NCBI RefSeq assembly: GCF_012489685.1
Contig: NC_080046.1
Location: forward strand, 21,841,038-21,905,037
Length of the DNA: 64,000 nt
Reading direction: 5' to 3'
Origin: Lotus japonicus
Taxonomy: Eukaryota > Streptophyta > Magnoliopsida > Fabales > Fabaceae
Shown here: piece after piece, positions 53,138 through 64,000 of the stretch
How the letters are laid out: every line of letters starts with the position of its first letter
Position numbering within the stretch: the stretch's first letter is position 1
Translations under genes and position numbers: made by a program
Notes under the pieces: generated by a model
The model's input: only the letters and a program-made list of their open reading frames with translations
Told to the model about the DNA's origin: nothing
The model's database searches: none

Positions 53138-56107
53138 CCTTAGCCCATCCAAGCCTGGGATATTATATGAAGATTTTGTTAAAAAGGAACATTCCTATAA
53201 ATGAGTACTAATATGAAAACTTCGTGTTTTGTATTGTAACATCTCGATTTTCAAGGAATTACTTAGTGACCAAAATGCGGAAATAAACATGTTGGTCATA
53301 TTTTGAAAACCTAAAGATGTGGGTATATATTTTTTCCTTTTTATTTTCAAAAACATTGTTCTGACCAATGTATAGTAAATACCCATAATAGATAACCTTA
53401 CACCCATAAATATATGCACGAACAGAGACTCCCGAAAGTAATATCAGAAGAACCTCTTATGTTGGCCATCTCCCTGTAATCTACACGCAGGGTAGACCAC
53501 ACCACAGCTAGACATGTGAACCTACGCTTAAGGTAAACATGTTAAGTTCAAACGCCAATTATATCATCTATCATGATTTGAATGATAAAAAATTTCAACA
53601 GTATAAGTGAATTGACTAAATATATCAAGTGAATTGCATTTCAGGAAATCACACTTATACCCCTCATGCTCTAACGTCTAAAGAAAAAATGCAAGACGAT
53701 GACATGAAGACAACTTCTACATGGAATAGATCGGTCAAAGCGGCAAGACAAGCTAAACAACAAATGGAATGGTGAATATGCTAAATGGTCCAACCATATG
53801 AAGAAAGAAGTTGTCAAAGCTACAAGGGAAAACTACAAGCAAAGGGATGTCAACTCTGCCAGATCGTCTAACCAAAGAAGATAAAGGTCAAAAGCATCAA
53901 AGGAAGACGAGTGAAGCAAAAAGGTCAAACATGCTACTTCGTCTAAGTAGAAGAAGAGCAAAGGAGAGTCAGAGCAACAAGTCAGCTACACTAGCAAGGA
54001 AGTATCATATCTGCCACATCGTATATGCAAATGAAGAATCAGAAGAAGAGATCAAGAAACATGAAAAAGTCAAATCTTATCTAGATCGTCATTAGAAGGG
54101 AAAACTCAAGCTTCAAGCACATCTACTTGAGGAGATAGTCAAAACTTCTGATCTAAGCATGCAAGATCAAGCAAAGCTCAAGATCGTCTACAGAATAAGA
54201 ATCAAAGCTTCAAGGACAGACCATGCAAAAATAATCCAAGATTTCTGATCGTCTGAGAAGACTGCCCTCAACGTCTACGATAAGTCGTCTATCTCAAGGC
54301 TAATCAAAGGAAGAAATATGTAGAGAAAAGAGCGTCATATTCAAATGGAAATATCTTTGATATTCTTGAGGAGAAAATCAAGTGTTGAGAAACCACGTGA
54401 TATTCCTTCAGGCACGTTGACCAAGGAAACAAGTAAAAGATGTCAACATCAAAGTTTCCTCTTTCCCTCTCATGAAAGGAATGAAGAAATGGAGCAAAGC
54501 TTATTGTCTATGCCTACAAGCATCTATCTTATTCAGGCAACACAAGACAATCCATTTTTGAAGAAGAAGATTTGGTCAAAAGCTATCACTTACAATCTGA
54601 ATGACCAAACTGAAGAAAGGAATGGAGCATGCGCTGAACTGATAAATATTCTGAGAGAAGAATGGCCAAAGCAAGAAACATTGTCTAAAGCCCACTAAAC
54701 GATGGAAGCAGAACTTATGAAGAACACCTTGATGTTGCAAGGAAAACAAAAGAGAAGAGCATGGAGCTTAAAACGGTGAAATGGGAAGATTTTGGGGAGA
54801 GTTTCTGGAAATGGTTGCACAAACGGAAGTGCAGGAAGAACACCTTGATGTTGCAAAGATGGAATTTCGAAAGGAATTATAGAGAAAGTTTAGAACTTTG
54901 AGTTTTTAAGTAAGTTTGATAGCAATTGTGAGTAAGGAGAAAGTGAAAATGGTAGGGTTTTATAGGAGGAGAGGTCAAAAGGTAGGATTTAATTGAGAGC
55001 AGACGCGTGTTTTCACACGACCATTTAGAACCATTCATTCAAACGTTTAATTTTATAGGGACACGTTGGTCTGGAACGTTTCATTTTGAAGGGACGCGTT
55101 GGTCCAAGACGTTTCAATTCTGAGGGACATGTTGGTCCAAAAGTGAAACGTTACCAGGAAAGAAGGTGATTCTTAATGTTTAAGGGGACATATCGGTCTA
55201 GGAAGCAAAACCTTCTTAGGAAAGGGTATGACTTTTCATATATGTTTATGATTTTAAATTTATTTCTTTTTATTTCTTCTTTAATGGTTATGTTAGGGGA
55301 GAGTTAACGTGCTTGGTGGCACTGCTGCACCAAGTTCCCAGATATTTTGTGTATCTTTGTTGATGTAATTATGGCAGGTAAAGTGATGATGATTTTGAAA
55401 TTGAAACTTGTCACAGTAAGGGCAAGTGAAGTGACAGATGAGGTGATTCCTCATCTAGGTATACACGCAAAAGGAAAAAAGATGAGAAAGAAGATCAACA
55501 TTCTTATTACTTACATTTGTTAAAAATTTTAAACGTTGGAGCCTGCGCGCCCATTTCATTTCATATTAGGCGAATCAATTTATTGTGGGCTTATTAAAGA
55601 CACTTTCGTATTATTCTAAGCCTTTGTGTCTTGTGGGCTTGTGGTATGATATGGGCGCACCAACTTTATTAGTGATTGGGCTGACCAAGACTATGTAATG
55701 AATGGGCCGGGCAACCCATGGTTCATTCGGACCAAAACCTAAGTTATAAATACCAGGCACCACCCAAGTGGTAGGGGCACCTATCATTTTACATATTTTT
55801 CATAACTTGTTTACTTTCGCTTGCTCTCAACTGGTTAGCCTAAGTCTGCTAGTTCCATACTGGAACAGTGGCATTTACAATGTAAAAGTTTAATCTCAAA
55901 AGACATACTTATTTTGGAATTTCAGGCAACTACTTCTTTATTTTGCATTAAATTAGTTATAGCTTGCTATATCTAAGTTGTATATGTTTTTTTCCCTCTT
56001 ATTCTCCTATTTTTATATTTCCTCATGTATTACAGGTTGGTGCACCCCTTCTACCCTTTAATACAATGAGTGACTTATAAAAAAAATTAACTGTAACTGC
56101 TGAGTTA
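53138..56107. other. Non-coding stretch with LTR-like pieces
   Basis: No gene is supported. TGTAACATCTCGATTTTC at 53236 could be an LTR start. The part 53690-54800 is A/G-rich with scattered short frames and no recognised domain. 55560-55860 has a TATA-like TATAAATA (55745) and a cap-like CAACTGG region as found in LTRs. Without a second copy in the window none can be confirmed. Confidence 0.4.
55042..55150. repeat. Short tandem repeat, three units of about 33 bases
   Basis: Units built on ACGTTTCATTTTGAAGGGAC and GTTGGTCC repeat at 55042, 55075 and 55109 with substitutions. A looser fourth trace is seen near 55180 (GGGACATATCGGTC). Confidence 0.7.
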
Positions 56108-56116
56108 TTTGAAATT

Positions 56117-57539
56117 GACTTAATTCCACTTTTCATCCCTGATTTATCACGATTGTGCAATTTTAGTCCCACTATTTTAAAACGTGCAATTTGCGTCCCT
56201 CTTGTTTGTGTAGTGAGCAATTTTAGCCCAACTGTTAATGTTTGATGATGTGGACTTTATTAATTGACATGTCATCTAAAAAATAAATCCACATAGATAA
56301 TTATTATCCAAACCATTTGATGTATTTAAATTAATACATTAAAACCAAACAAAAAAAAAATCAGAATGCAACCCGACCATCTTCTGCACCCCCTCTTCTT
56401 CATCCTTTTCTTCCCATAAACAATCTTCTTTCTTCTCCTTCTCTTCCAATTCCCTAATTAACGTGTTGCGTCCTATCAATTCACTTTCATAATTCAACCA
56501 GGTCCCTCTCCATCAAAGAAGCAATTACTAGCCAAAAAAAAATACACACGGATTCTAACCCAAGCCACCAAAATCCCTCTCCACCTAAGAGCAAACTAAA
56601 CCCAGATCCAGAAACTACTAAGAAGAAAAATAGCAGTATCACCATCCAACGCATACAGACACATAAATGTGAAGAGAAACGTGATTGCGAAAATAGATGA
56701 AATTGGATGAACTTAGCGAATTGGTTTCTTCGTGTGGGTTCAGTTACCCAACCTTTTGCTCCACCTACACAACCTCATCTTCCAACAAACCACAAAATTG
56801 AGAAATAGTGAGAGAGAGAGAGAGAGAGAAAGCGAGATGATGGGGAAATCGTAACAGATCGGGACAGGCCTTGAGGGATTAGGGCCACCACCAGTCTCGA
56901 CGCCTCTTCTCGGCCAACGAATCCGCCGCCGCTCCAGCCTCTGCGTTGTAGAGCACAACGACTCTTTCCCTTGCCACTAGCGTCTCTAAGGATAGGTCTT
57001 TCCTTTGAGGGAAATCATGGAGGGGGAGCAGATCTGGTAGGTAACCGGGCTGAAATTTGTCTATGTTTGCTCAGTGTGGAAGGGAGATGAGGGTTTTTTT
57101 TTTTCTGATTTGGAGTTCCATCTGGGTCATGGGGTTGAGATGGAGAAGAGGAAGAAGAAGAAGGTTGGGTTCTTGGTTTGCTTCAGGGTGTTAACTGGGA
57201 ATGAAGATGAAAGCGTGAGGGAGATGAAGAAAAAGAAGAGGAGAAAGAGGGTGGAAGCGTGAGGCAGATTGAGAGGGTTTGTTTTTTATTTTGTTTTTTT
57301 GTTTTGTTAGTATTAAAATAATTTTCTAAAATAATTACGTGGGTGCTTTGTTGGTTGGGTGCCAACTCAATTAATGATGGCCACATCACTTTTTTCCGTC
57401 ACATTTTAGACGGAACATTAACGGATGGACTAAAATTGCTCACAACACAAACAAGAGGGACGCAAATTGCTCGTTTTAAAATAGTGGGACTAAAATTGCA
57501 CAATCGTGATAGATCAGGGACGAAAAATGGAATTAAGCC
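56117..57539. mobile_element. Mutator-like element with gene-like interior
   Basis: 1423 bp with TIRs of about 130 bases starting G(A/G)CTTAATTCCA and a perfect 9-bp TSD TTTGAAATT (56108-56116 and 57540-57548). The interior (56380-57280) is GC-richer than the TIRs, with a (GA)n run and several purine-rich open frames. It looks like a transduplicated host fragment, though no product could be named. Confidence 0.85.
56809..56829. repeat. (GA)n microsatellite
   Basis: An uninterrupted AG run inside the Mutator-like element, of the sort common in plant 5-prime UTRs. Confidence 0.85.
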
Positions 57540-57695
57540 TTTGAAATTCTCGACATAATTCTCAAACACACATTATTCAAACCATCTTTATTTCAACTCT
57601 ACTACAAGAAAGTCAAAAAGCACATAAAAAACCACATCCAAACACTTACCAATTTTTTCCATGGTTTATAGTCGAACTATATTTTCTATGTCGGG

Positions 57696-57874
57696 GTTGT
57701 CTAAATGACCCATGAGAAAGTTTGGGTTAAATAAGTCATCATCCAATCACATTGAAGATAAGTGAGTTGTAAATAAATTAATAAATAAAATATATAAATT
57801 TCAACTCACTTATCTTCTATGTAATTAAATGATGAGTTATTTAACACAAACTTTTCTTGAATCATTTAGATAAC
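57696..57874. mobile_element. Small foldback MITE
   Basis: 179 bp that are almost entirely inverted repeat: GTTGTCTAAATGACCCATGA reads inward from the left and GTTATCTAAATGATTCAAGA from the right, each arm about 75 bases. The TSD is not evident. It lies some 280 bases upstream of HHL1. Confidence 0.75.
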
Positions 57875-57923
57875 TTCTTAGGAAAAAGTTAACTTTTATC
57901 ATAAGCCAACAATTAATCTTAAC

Positions 57924-57984
57924 AACCATTCTGCTGCACTGTTGAGTGGTTATTAAAAAAGACAAGTGATTCAGCAGAATGGTT
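57924..57984. repeat. 13-bp hairpin upstream of HHL1
   Basis: AACCATTCTGCTG (57924-57936) and its exact complement CAGCAGAATGGTT (57972-57984) surround a 35-base loop, about 170 bases before the HHL1 start codon. Confidence 0.6.
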
Positions 57985-58151
57985 TGTGCATCATGCATCT
58001 TCCACGTGTATGGCCTCTGTCTCACTACTTTCCTTAAAATAAAAAAAAATTCAAATGGATAAGAAAAGCTCGATTACATTGTCCTGTACTGAAGCCTATC
58101 TCTTCTCCAATTAGCATCACAAGTCAGTCAGTGTGAAGAAAATCGAACCAA

Positions 58152-61100
58152 ATGGAAGTGGGAATGTCATTGAACGCGCTTGTTCGGCTTCCTCTGTCGA
58201 GTTCAACCTCAAGGCTCCACGATGACCCGTCGTTGAAACACTCTCTGTTTTCTAGCCGGAGACTTCAGAGCCTCCGGTCTCAGCGGCGGCGCCACCACCT
58301 TCTGGTAGTGGAAGCAAAGGGGAAGAAAGGAATGATGTCTCGTCAATATCAGCGCCCTCCTCCTCCTCCCTTACCCAAAATTGAGGAAGATGGAAACCCT
58401 AAATTCGTCCTCTTCATTCGCATGGCCAATGTGATTAATTTAATCCATCTTCAATTATTCTCAATTATTATTATTATTATTATTCTTATTATTGTAACCT
58501 TGCATGCAATTCCTCTCAGGTTTATCTTTGGTACCCTCTTAGTATTGTAACTGGTGGCACCACTGCTAAAATCATGGTTGCAGCAAAAGACAATTTTCTT
58601 GGCAAATATATCTATAAAGACACACTTGCTAGAAATCTTGCTGCTGTCATCTACCAAGTAAGAGTTAAATTCATTCCAATGCACGCTATTTCTATCTCTC
58701 AAATATAGACTCTTGTTATATGTTGATACTTGATTAGGAAATGCTTTTTGAGCTAAACTTATATGAAAATGGATTATTTTTCTCCTTTAGATAAGTTACC
58801 TGACATGTGTGGTTTATTATTTCCCTTTATAATTTTCTTTTAAATAAAAATGAATAATAAATGTCAAAATGTGAGAGGGGAGGCACTCATTCTTCAATCA
58901 TACAGTATTAGTTGGTATTCCTCCGTCCCCATTTATAAGTCACTTTTTAAGATTTTTTTTTTCTCAAAGTATAAGTCACTTTATAATACCAATGAAACAT
59001 TCAATATCTTTTTCCAAAATTACCTTCATATTTAGTATGAAAGAGATAGTGTGATTTTGAAGAAATTTAATTTGGAGAGATAAATTCATGGGTAATCTAG
59101 GAAAGTTGATAAAAGTTTTTACCAATTTATTGCTAGCAACTACTTTTCTTACTCCTAGAGAATTAGGTAAAAGTGACTTATAAATGGGGACGGAGAGATT
59201 AATATGTTGTATGACAATGGAAGTAGAAACAAATGGTAGCTCTCTCATGCCCTCTTTAATTTAGTTGGTTGTGCTATCTTCTTCTTGTTAATCACTAAAA
59301 TGCAAATTTCAAAACTTATTATTATCTTTCATGACCAGACATTTATAATCCTAAATAATCGCTTATTACTCAATTATGAGAGGGCATCACTTAGGAAGGG
59401 GCACAGAAGTCTTACAGAACCAAATGTAAGGAGGGGCATTCCAATTTTAACTCAAGACCTCTAGAATCATACCACTACACCAAATATCCACCCTTTGAAG
59501 AATATGCAGTGTACTGTGAGCTTTTTGAATAGAAAATGCGCTAATTGAATTAAATATCACGTCATTTTAAAATGAATAATGATGTGAAGTGGTAGAATAA
59601 GAGTATGTTTAACAAAAGGAGGTGTGACCAGTTGTAACTTGATGATACAATCTGTCAGTACGCAGATGACATTATTCTTTAACAATTGATGTGATGTCTA
59701 GTTCTTTACCTTAGGGGAGGTCTTACGACTCCTTTTCATGTTTTTGACTGACTTCTTGCTTCAATTGAAATAGGATGAGAAGGAGGTACAGAAATCTGCA
59801 TTCAAGCAGTATCGTGTACTGCGGTCAGCTACTGATTTCAGATACGGCTACAAATTAATTGTAATATTCCTATTAGTTCTTTCCTACTACGCCTCTAAAT
59901 ATTCTCAAGCCAATCTTCACTTTTCCAAAATTGGAATTGTATACTTTACAAATGTTGGAAGACGAATTTTACATGTTTTTTTTTTAAGTTTTCCATTTGA
60001 TTAATTTGCAGGAGAATGGCAATGTAAGAGGCGCGCTGTCTACCACAGATGTTATTGAGGTAACATTCTTGACATGTTCTTTGTCATCATGAAAGGAAAA
60101 ACTGAGTATATTAAAAAAATGCTACGAATTTCGAAGTTATTCGAGAAAGCCTGTTCACTCCGAATCAGGGTTTTACATTGCGGTCGCTGCGGATGCGGGC
60201 AATGGGGCTACCGCAATGCGAGTAGTGGCTGTTGCGGTGTTATTTTAAAAAAATTCACAAAATGTAAAAAAAAGTGTGCATAATTATTATAAATCTTTTA
60301 TTTATTTATAATAGTAAATTGTTTTTTATATTTTATATCATCTCAAAAATACTTTAAAAATTAAAACACTATAATGACCCTTATATACCGCAACAAGGTC
60401 TTCTTCCTCAATTTTCTTTTCACTTTCCTCCCACCTACCTTATCAGATTCAGATTTCAGACCCACTCACGCCCCTCCCTCAAATCCCACGACATACCCAA
60501 AATCAGTTGCCCTCAAATCTTTCCTCCCACACCCCTCTCCCCTCAACTATTTTCGCCAACCACGATCTAGTAATTGATAATTACATGCAAACTTGACATT
60601 TTAGGCCAGAATTCCAGTGGCTGACACTGAGGGTTGCATAGCTTCAATTCAACAATGATTTCCGCTTCGCTTCATCTCCTTCCTTCTCTCTCCAGATTCT
60701 GGTATTCAGTATCCCCTGCCCCTCTATCCCATCATCACACTCACCAATTCTCTTCCACAACCTCACTCAGATTCGACACCACTACATTCTCTTCTTGTAA
60801 CAGTTACATTTCTCTTCCCAAACCTCTCGCTGTGCATTTTGCTCTTACAGAGCCCAATTCATCCAAATCCACATACATCCCACATACCAGAAAACACATT
60901 ACTCAACCACGATCTCTAAAATGGCCTTATCAACAAAGCAACAACCCATCATAACAGTGTCAACAGTAGTAGCAACCCTCACATCGAAAGAAAGTTGTGA
61001 GGTTGTGGCCATGAAAGTTCAGATGCAGCTTGAAAGGGTATGTTGTGGTTGGGTTGCGGGTGAGTTGCGGCCGTTGTGGGGGAATTTGAATCACTCCGCA

Positions 61101-62024
61101 ATTGCGGTGCGTTGCCGTTGCGGGCACCTCCGCAACCGCAATATTCCGGCCGCAATTTGTGATGTGGTCTGCAATTAGAAACACTGCTCCAAATATCGGA
61201 TTACAATGGTCTCAAAGATGAAGTTCCTTCCATCTCCTTTTCCTATTATTTATGACATTTCCTCTTCACTCGAACTAACTCCCTCTAGTTAACTGACTAT
61301 TCTTCTAACTAACTAACTAACCAACAAAGGAGTTACCTATCATGCCATATCATCATAATATTTAAGAAAATGTATGTTGAAGTTTTTACTGGAATTTGAA
61401 CCTTCCAACTACGAGATGTATGTCTTACTAAAGTTAGAGATCAACCCTCGTTTATACAACTTTTCAAATTTGCAGAAAAATGGCTATGGTCATTATCATA
61501 AACTGGCAGGTTTATGATAAACTACATTATAAAATGTATACTTTCTACTTAATTATAGAACAGATGTTCAAATTCAGGAACAAGATTTTGTGCACTCTCC
61601 CTCTAATACATTGTTATGTTTGCATATCCAATTCGAAGCTTCCAACACAAGATAAACTGAAAACAGTACTTGATAATGTGAAAGACTTTTTTGGAGATGC
61701 AAAGGAGTCCTTTGGAAAGATAACAACATCCTTAGGCGCTACAGCATCTGAGGAGTCGGAGGAAGATTCAAAAGAAACCAAGTGAGTTTTACTACTTATT
61801 GCCTGAACAACTGCTCTCAATCATGATTCTCAGAGGGAAATTTCATCTCCTTTTCCTGTTTTCTTTTTAAATTGTTCTTCATTTTTGGATGCAACCTTAG
61901 ACAGGGTAATCTTTGATTTTAGGCTCTTCTGTTATATTATTAAACTATACATGGTAGGTAATTTTCAAAGTTTCTGATGGATTACATTATTTCTGTGCTA
62001 ATTAATGCCAGGGTCAAAGGATGA
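58152..62024 (+). CDS. HHL1: HHL1-like chloroplast photosystem II protection protein
   Basis: Six exons: 58152-58430, 58520-58657, 59774-59860, 60012-60059, 61639-61781 and 62012-62024, giving 235 residues. If the last intron is retained, a TGA at 61783-61785 gives 232. The N-terminal 50 or so residues are rich in Ser and Arg without acidic residues, a plastid transit peptide, with VVEAKGKKG near the likely cleavage site. Then come a proline cluster (PPPPPLPK), the NPKFVLFIRMAN stretch, VYLWYPLSIVTGGTTAK and RNLAAVIYQDEKEVQ, and an acidic C-terminal tail. This matches my memory of HYPERSENSITIVE TO HIGH LIGHT 1, a thylakoid membrane protein that works with LQY1 in protecting and repairing photosystem II under strong light. 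All splice sites are GT-AG and all reading frames hold. The start is the first ATG in the transit peptide frame. Introns 2 and 4 are enlarged by transposons. Confidence 0.82.
58918..59199. mobile_element. Stowaway-like MITE in HHL1 intron 2
   Basis: 282 bp flanked by TA. The TIRs contain CTCCGTCCCCATTTATAAGT on both ends, close to the Stowaway consensus. It lies inside the intron without touching splice signals. Confidence 0.85.
60166..61186. mobile_element. Third hAT-like element, TTGCGG-rich ends, in HHL1 intron 4
   Basis: 1021 bp. The ends CAGGGTTTTACATTGC and, inverted, CAGTGTTTCTAATTGC fit hAT TIRs. The 8-bp TSD is CTCCGAAT/CTCCAAAT (60158-60165, 61187-61194; one mismatch). Both subterminal regions are full of TTGCGG/CCGCAA motifs. 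The interior contains a gene-like frame. No transposase is present. Confidence 0.82.
60655..60954 (+). pseudogene. Captured gene start, probable plastid transit peptide
   Basis: Inside the hAT-like element a 100-codon frame begins MISASLHLLPSLSRFWYS, is rich in Ser, Thr, His and Pro and almost free of acidic residues for 60 residues, then reads KPLAVHFALTEPNSSKS. This has the composition of a chloroplast transit peptide plus the start of a mature protein. The upstream 50 bases resemble a 5-prime UTR. The gene of origin is not recognised and the remainder is missing. Carriage within TIRs suggests transduplication. Confidence 0.45.
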
Positions 62025-63126
62025 AACTATAGCTGGAAAGGATTTGCTTGAATTTTTACGAGTAAGACTGGTGCTGTATGAGCTCAGAAAGCTTCATGCA
62101 GTTTGTGGATTGGTTAATGGGGAAGCTTCTGTGCACAACAATACCACTTCGGGTTTTGTGCTTATATCTCTTGCCATCGACATCATTTTATGCTCTGCTG
62201 AGTGAAACTGAACACCACATGTATAATGTTGATCATGATCACTCATGTATGTTATATAGTATGTGGCCATGTAGGATGACCATGTAATGGTTTTGATTAT
62301 CAGTTCAAAAAGAATCTTGGGGCTGTTGTACAAATTACGGATTAATGTTCATGCATTTTGTTCTACAGGGGTTCATTACTTGTTTAGAGATTGGAATGTC
62401 AATTAAACAATCAGCTGGAATTGTGATCCTCCCAACTCAATGCAAACTAAATTCTCTATAGAATTCATCGTAGAGTGTTGTAATTATCTTCACTTACAGT
62501 GTGAAAGGATGACAAACTCAAAGGTTAGTTACCCTCCCTTATGGTGTGAAAAGATGACCTTGCCCCTTTCTAAATCCAGTTTTGATATATTCACTCCAAC
62601 TTTCCCTATCTCATTTTCACTCACTTTTTCTTTTTATCTCCCCTTTTCTCATCAAATCAACTATCATATCTCTAATTTCTCTCTCTTCTATTTTGATCTC
62701 CCACTAGGTGATGGGCGTAATTTGATTGTGGAAGTTTTATTTCCTTTTTAAACCTCTTTAAATAGTAGCCTCTTTATTTCTCCATCTTTCTCACTCTGTG
62801 TTCTTCACTTCATTGAATTCTTTGGCAAGATTTGTGTTTTGACCAAGCCTCCCTTGACATCTCAATTGTAGCCCGACCAAAGCTTTTCTTGTCACTTGCG
62901 CATGTTAGGGTAACCTTGCTTCGTCCATCAACCGAGCGAAAGGAGGATACGCCGCAAAAGAACCATTCACGAAGAACTTAAGGGGGTAACAACCCAATTT
63001 CTCGAGGGTTTATCACAACAAAATTAAAAACAATATAAAAGAGGGGCCTAAAGGCAATTATCAAACTCAAGGGAAAATAAATGAAATTATGTCATCCCTC
63101 TAGTCAAAGCACAGGAAGAACTTTGG
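62025..63126. other. HHL1 3-prime flank and non-coding sequence
   Basis: The first 300 bases are probably 3-prime UTR. 62560-62800 is a T/C-rich tract with short frames only. 62860-63060 shows no recognisable gene. Nothing else is supported. Confidence 0.45.
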
Positions 63127-63690
63127 GATGGTGAAACCTCTCTTTGTTGATGATACTTTACTTTTTGCTAAGGCTAATCTTGCAGTTGATCCAAATCCTA
63201 AACGTCTTCTCTAATGACCTTGGTCAACAAATCAATATAGAAAAGTCTAGCATAATATGTAATAAGTTCCTAACTATTACTATGAAGAATCAACATTCCA
63301 ATATTCTAGGTATGGATTTTTGGGACTCTCTAGACAAGTATCTAGGTCTCCCTACTGTTTGGGGAAGATGAAAACAGAACTCACTCTTTTGTTTAGGTTA
63401 AAGAAAAGATTGAGGGAAAGCTGGAGAGTTGGAAGGAGAATTTCCTGAATCAACATGATAAAGAAACTCTCTTGAAAGCTAGAGGGTTCCATGCTATGCT
63501 ATGGTTTTGGTGAGTTTTTCTAAAGACCTTTTGTTCCTTTTTAGATTCTCTAGTGGCTAAGTTCCAGTGGAGGAACCAAGAGAAGGATTATGGAATCCAC
63601 TGGAAGAATTCTGATAAGATCTCTTGTAGCAAAAATGCTGAGAGTATGGGATTCAGAGACTTCTTCTCACATAATCTCTCTTATCCAAAC
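63127..63690 (+). pseudogene. LINE reverse-transcriptase relic
   Basis: In several frames the sequence reads PLFVDDTLLFAKANL (the catalytic region, with VDD for the usual ADD), INIEKSS-type text, DSLDKYLGLPTVWGR and, after a frameshift, EGKLESWKENFLNQ and DYGIHWKNSDKISCSKNAES. These are the ordered landmarks of plant non-LTR RT and its thumb/RNase-H-proximal region. Stops and frameshifts are frequent. No ORF1 or endonuclease precedes it, so it is a truncated fragment. Confidence 0.8.
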
Positions 63691-63779
63691 AGGCTTGGGT
63701 AACTCTAGTAGAGTCTCAAATCTTACCTTCTTGAAGTCCCCTCTACTGGGAACAACTATGATAAATTGTGATGCAGGAG

Positions 63780-64000
63780 CAGATTAATTATGAATTTATT
63801 ATTTTTAGTATTTTTAAATATATTTAGGATCTATTCCGAATCTATTATGTTTTTAATTAAGTTTAGGATCAATTTGTTAGAAATTGTTATTTTTAATTAC
63901 TTTCTAATTGAGTTTAGGATCTTTTAGTTAGGATTTTCTTTATTTTTAGTTTCATTAGGGTTTTCCTATTTCTCTATTTAAGCACTTGTAAGGCAATAGC
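63780..64000 (+). other. A/T-rich sequence, possible LTR start cut by window end
   Basis: Repeating TTTAGGAT motifs and a TATTTAAG at about 63977 suggest the U3 part of an LTR, but the window ends before this can be tested. Confidence 0.25.

Noticed and set aside
53811..54698. Two plus-strand frames (94 and 117 codons)
   Set aside because: A/G-rich low-complexity translations with no motif, no splice context and no similarity I recognise.
57924..57984. Hairpin as a microRNA gene
   Set aside because: Thirteen paired bases with a 35-base loop are too short for a plant microRNA precursor arm, so it is listed only as a repeat.
1..64000. tRNA, rRNA genes or CRISPR arrays
   Set aside because: I saw no tRNA-like fold with the usual GGTTCGA box in context, no rRNA sequence, and all regular repeats are LTR minisatellites or microsatellites without spacers.

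Overview
This window is nuclear DNA from a dicot plant, most likely a papilionoid legume. The legume call rests on the general look of the retroelement families and is an inference. The eukaryotic features are intron-split genes with a chloroplast-protein homologue, LTR retrotransposons with tRNA-Met primer sites, RRM-type plant LINEs, a Rep/helicase Helitron, and MITEs with clean target-site duplications (TSDs). No bacterial-type operons, rRNA or CRISPR arrays are visible. Only two genes look intact: a five-exon C2H2 zinc-finger gene of unknown function (5172-8043, +) and a six-exon gene for the chloroplast photosystem II protection protein HHL1 (58152-62024, +). Nearly everything else is transposable element, and most boundaries can be placed to the base from TSDs.

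Layout. 1-5171: LTR fragments, a LINE remnant and a long-inverted-repeat MITE. 5172-8043: zinc-finger gene. 8044-9540: non-coding, with a foldback. About 9540-34291: one old minus-strand Helitron whose RepHel gene is cut into pieces by insertions. A LINE (10639-22026, 13-bp TSD) lies in the helicase part and itself holds a minus-strand Ty3/gypsy element of the Tat lineage (12316-21862, TSD GTTTT) with an antisense extra gene. A hAT-like element (23648-25287, 8-bp TSD) holds a Mutator-like element (24353-25167, 9-bp TSD). A gag-only LTR element (25625-30341, TSD TTTAG) and a second hAT-like element (31180-32045) complete the set. 34300-37972: two tandem copies of a decayed F-box/DUF295 gene between two Helitron 5-prime ends. 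38003-39272: a Stowaway-like MITE split by a Mutator-like element.

39320-53132: a single insertion, flanked by ATGGC on both sides, with the order LTR-internal-LTR-internal-LTR. It has three LTRs of about 4.2-4.3 kb and two 530-bp internal regions that are remnants of a chromovirus-like gypsy element. 53133-58151: sparse sequence, a 1.4-kb Mutator-like element and a small MITE. 58152-62024: HHL1, whose introns carry a Stowaway-like MITE and a hAT-like element with an apparent captured gene start. 62025-64000: non-coding sequence and a LINE reverse-transcriptase relic.

The most notable items are the triple-LTR array, the antisense gene of the Tat element, the gag-only element without an evident zinc knuckle, a set of hAT-like elements with GC-rich ends (one apparently carrying a plastid-targeting gene start), LINE copies without an ORF2, and the dated order of nested insertions in the Helitron.
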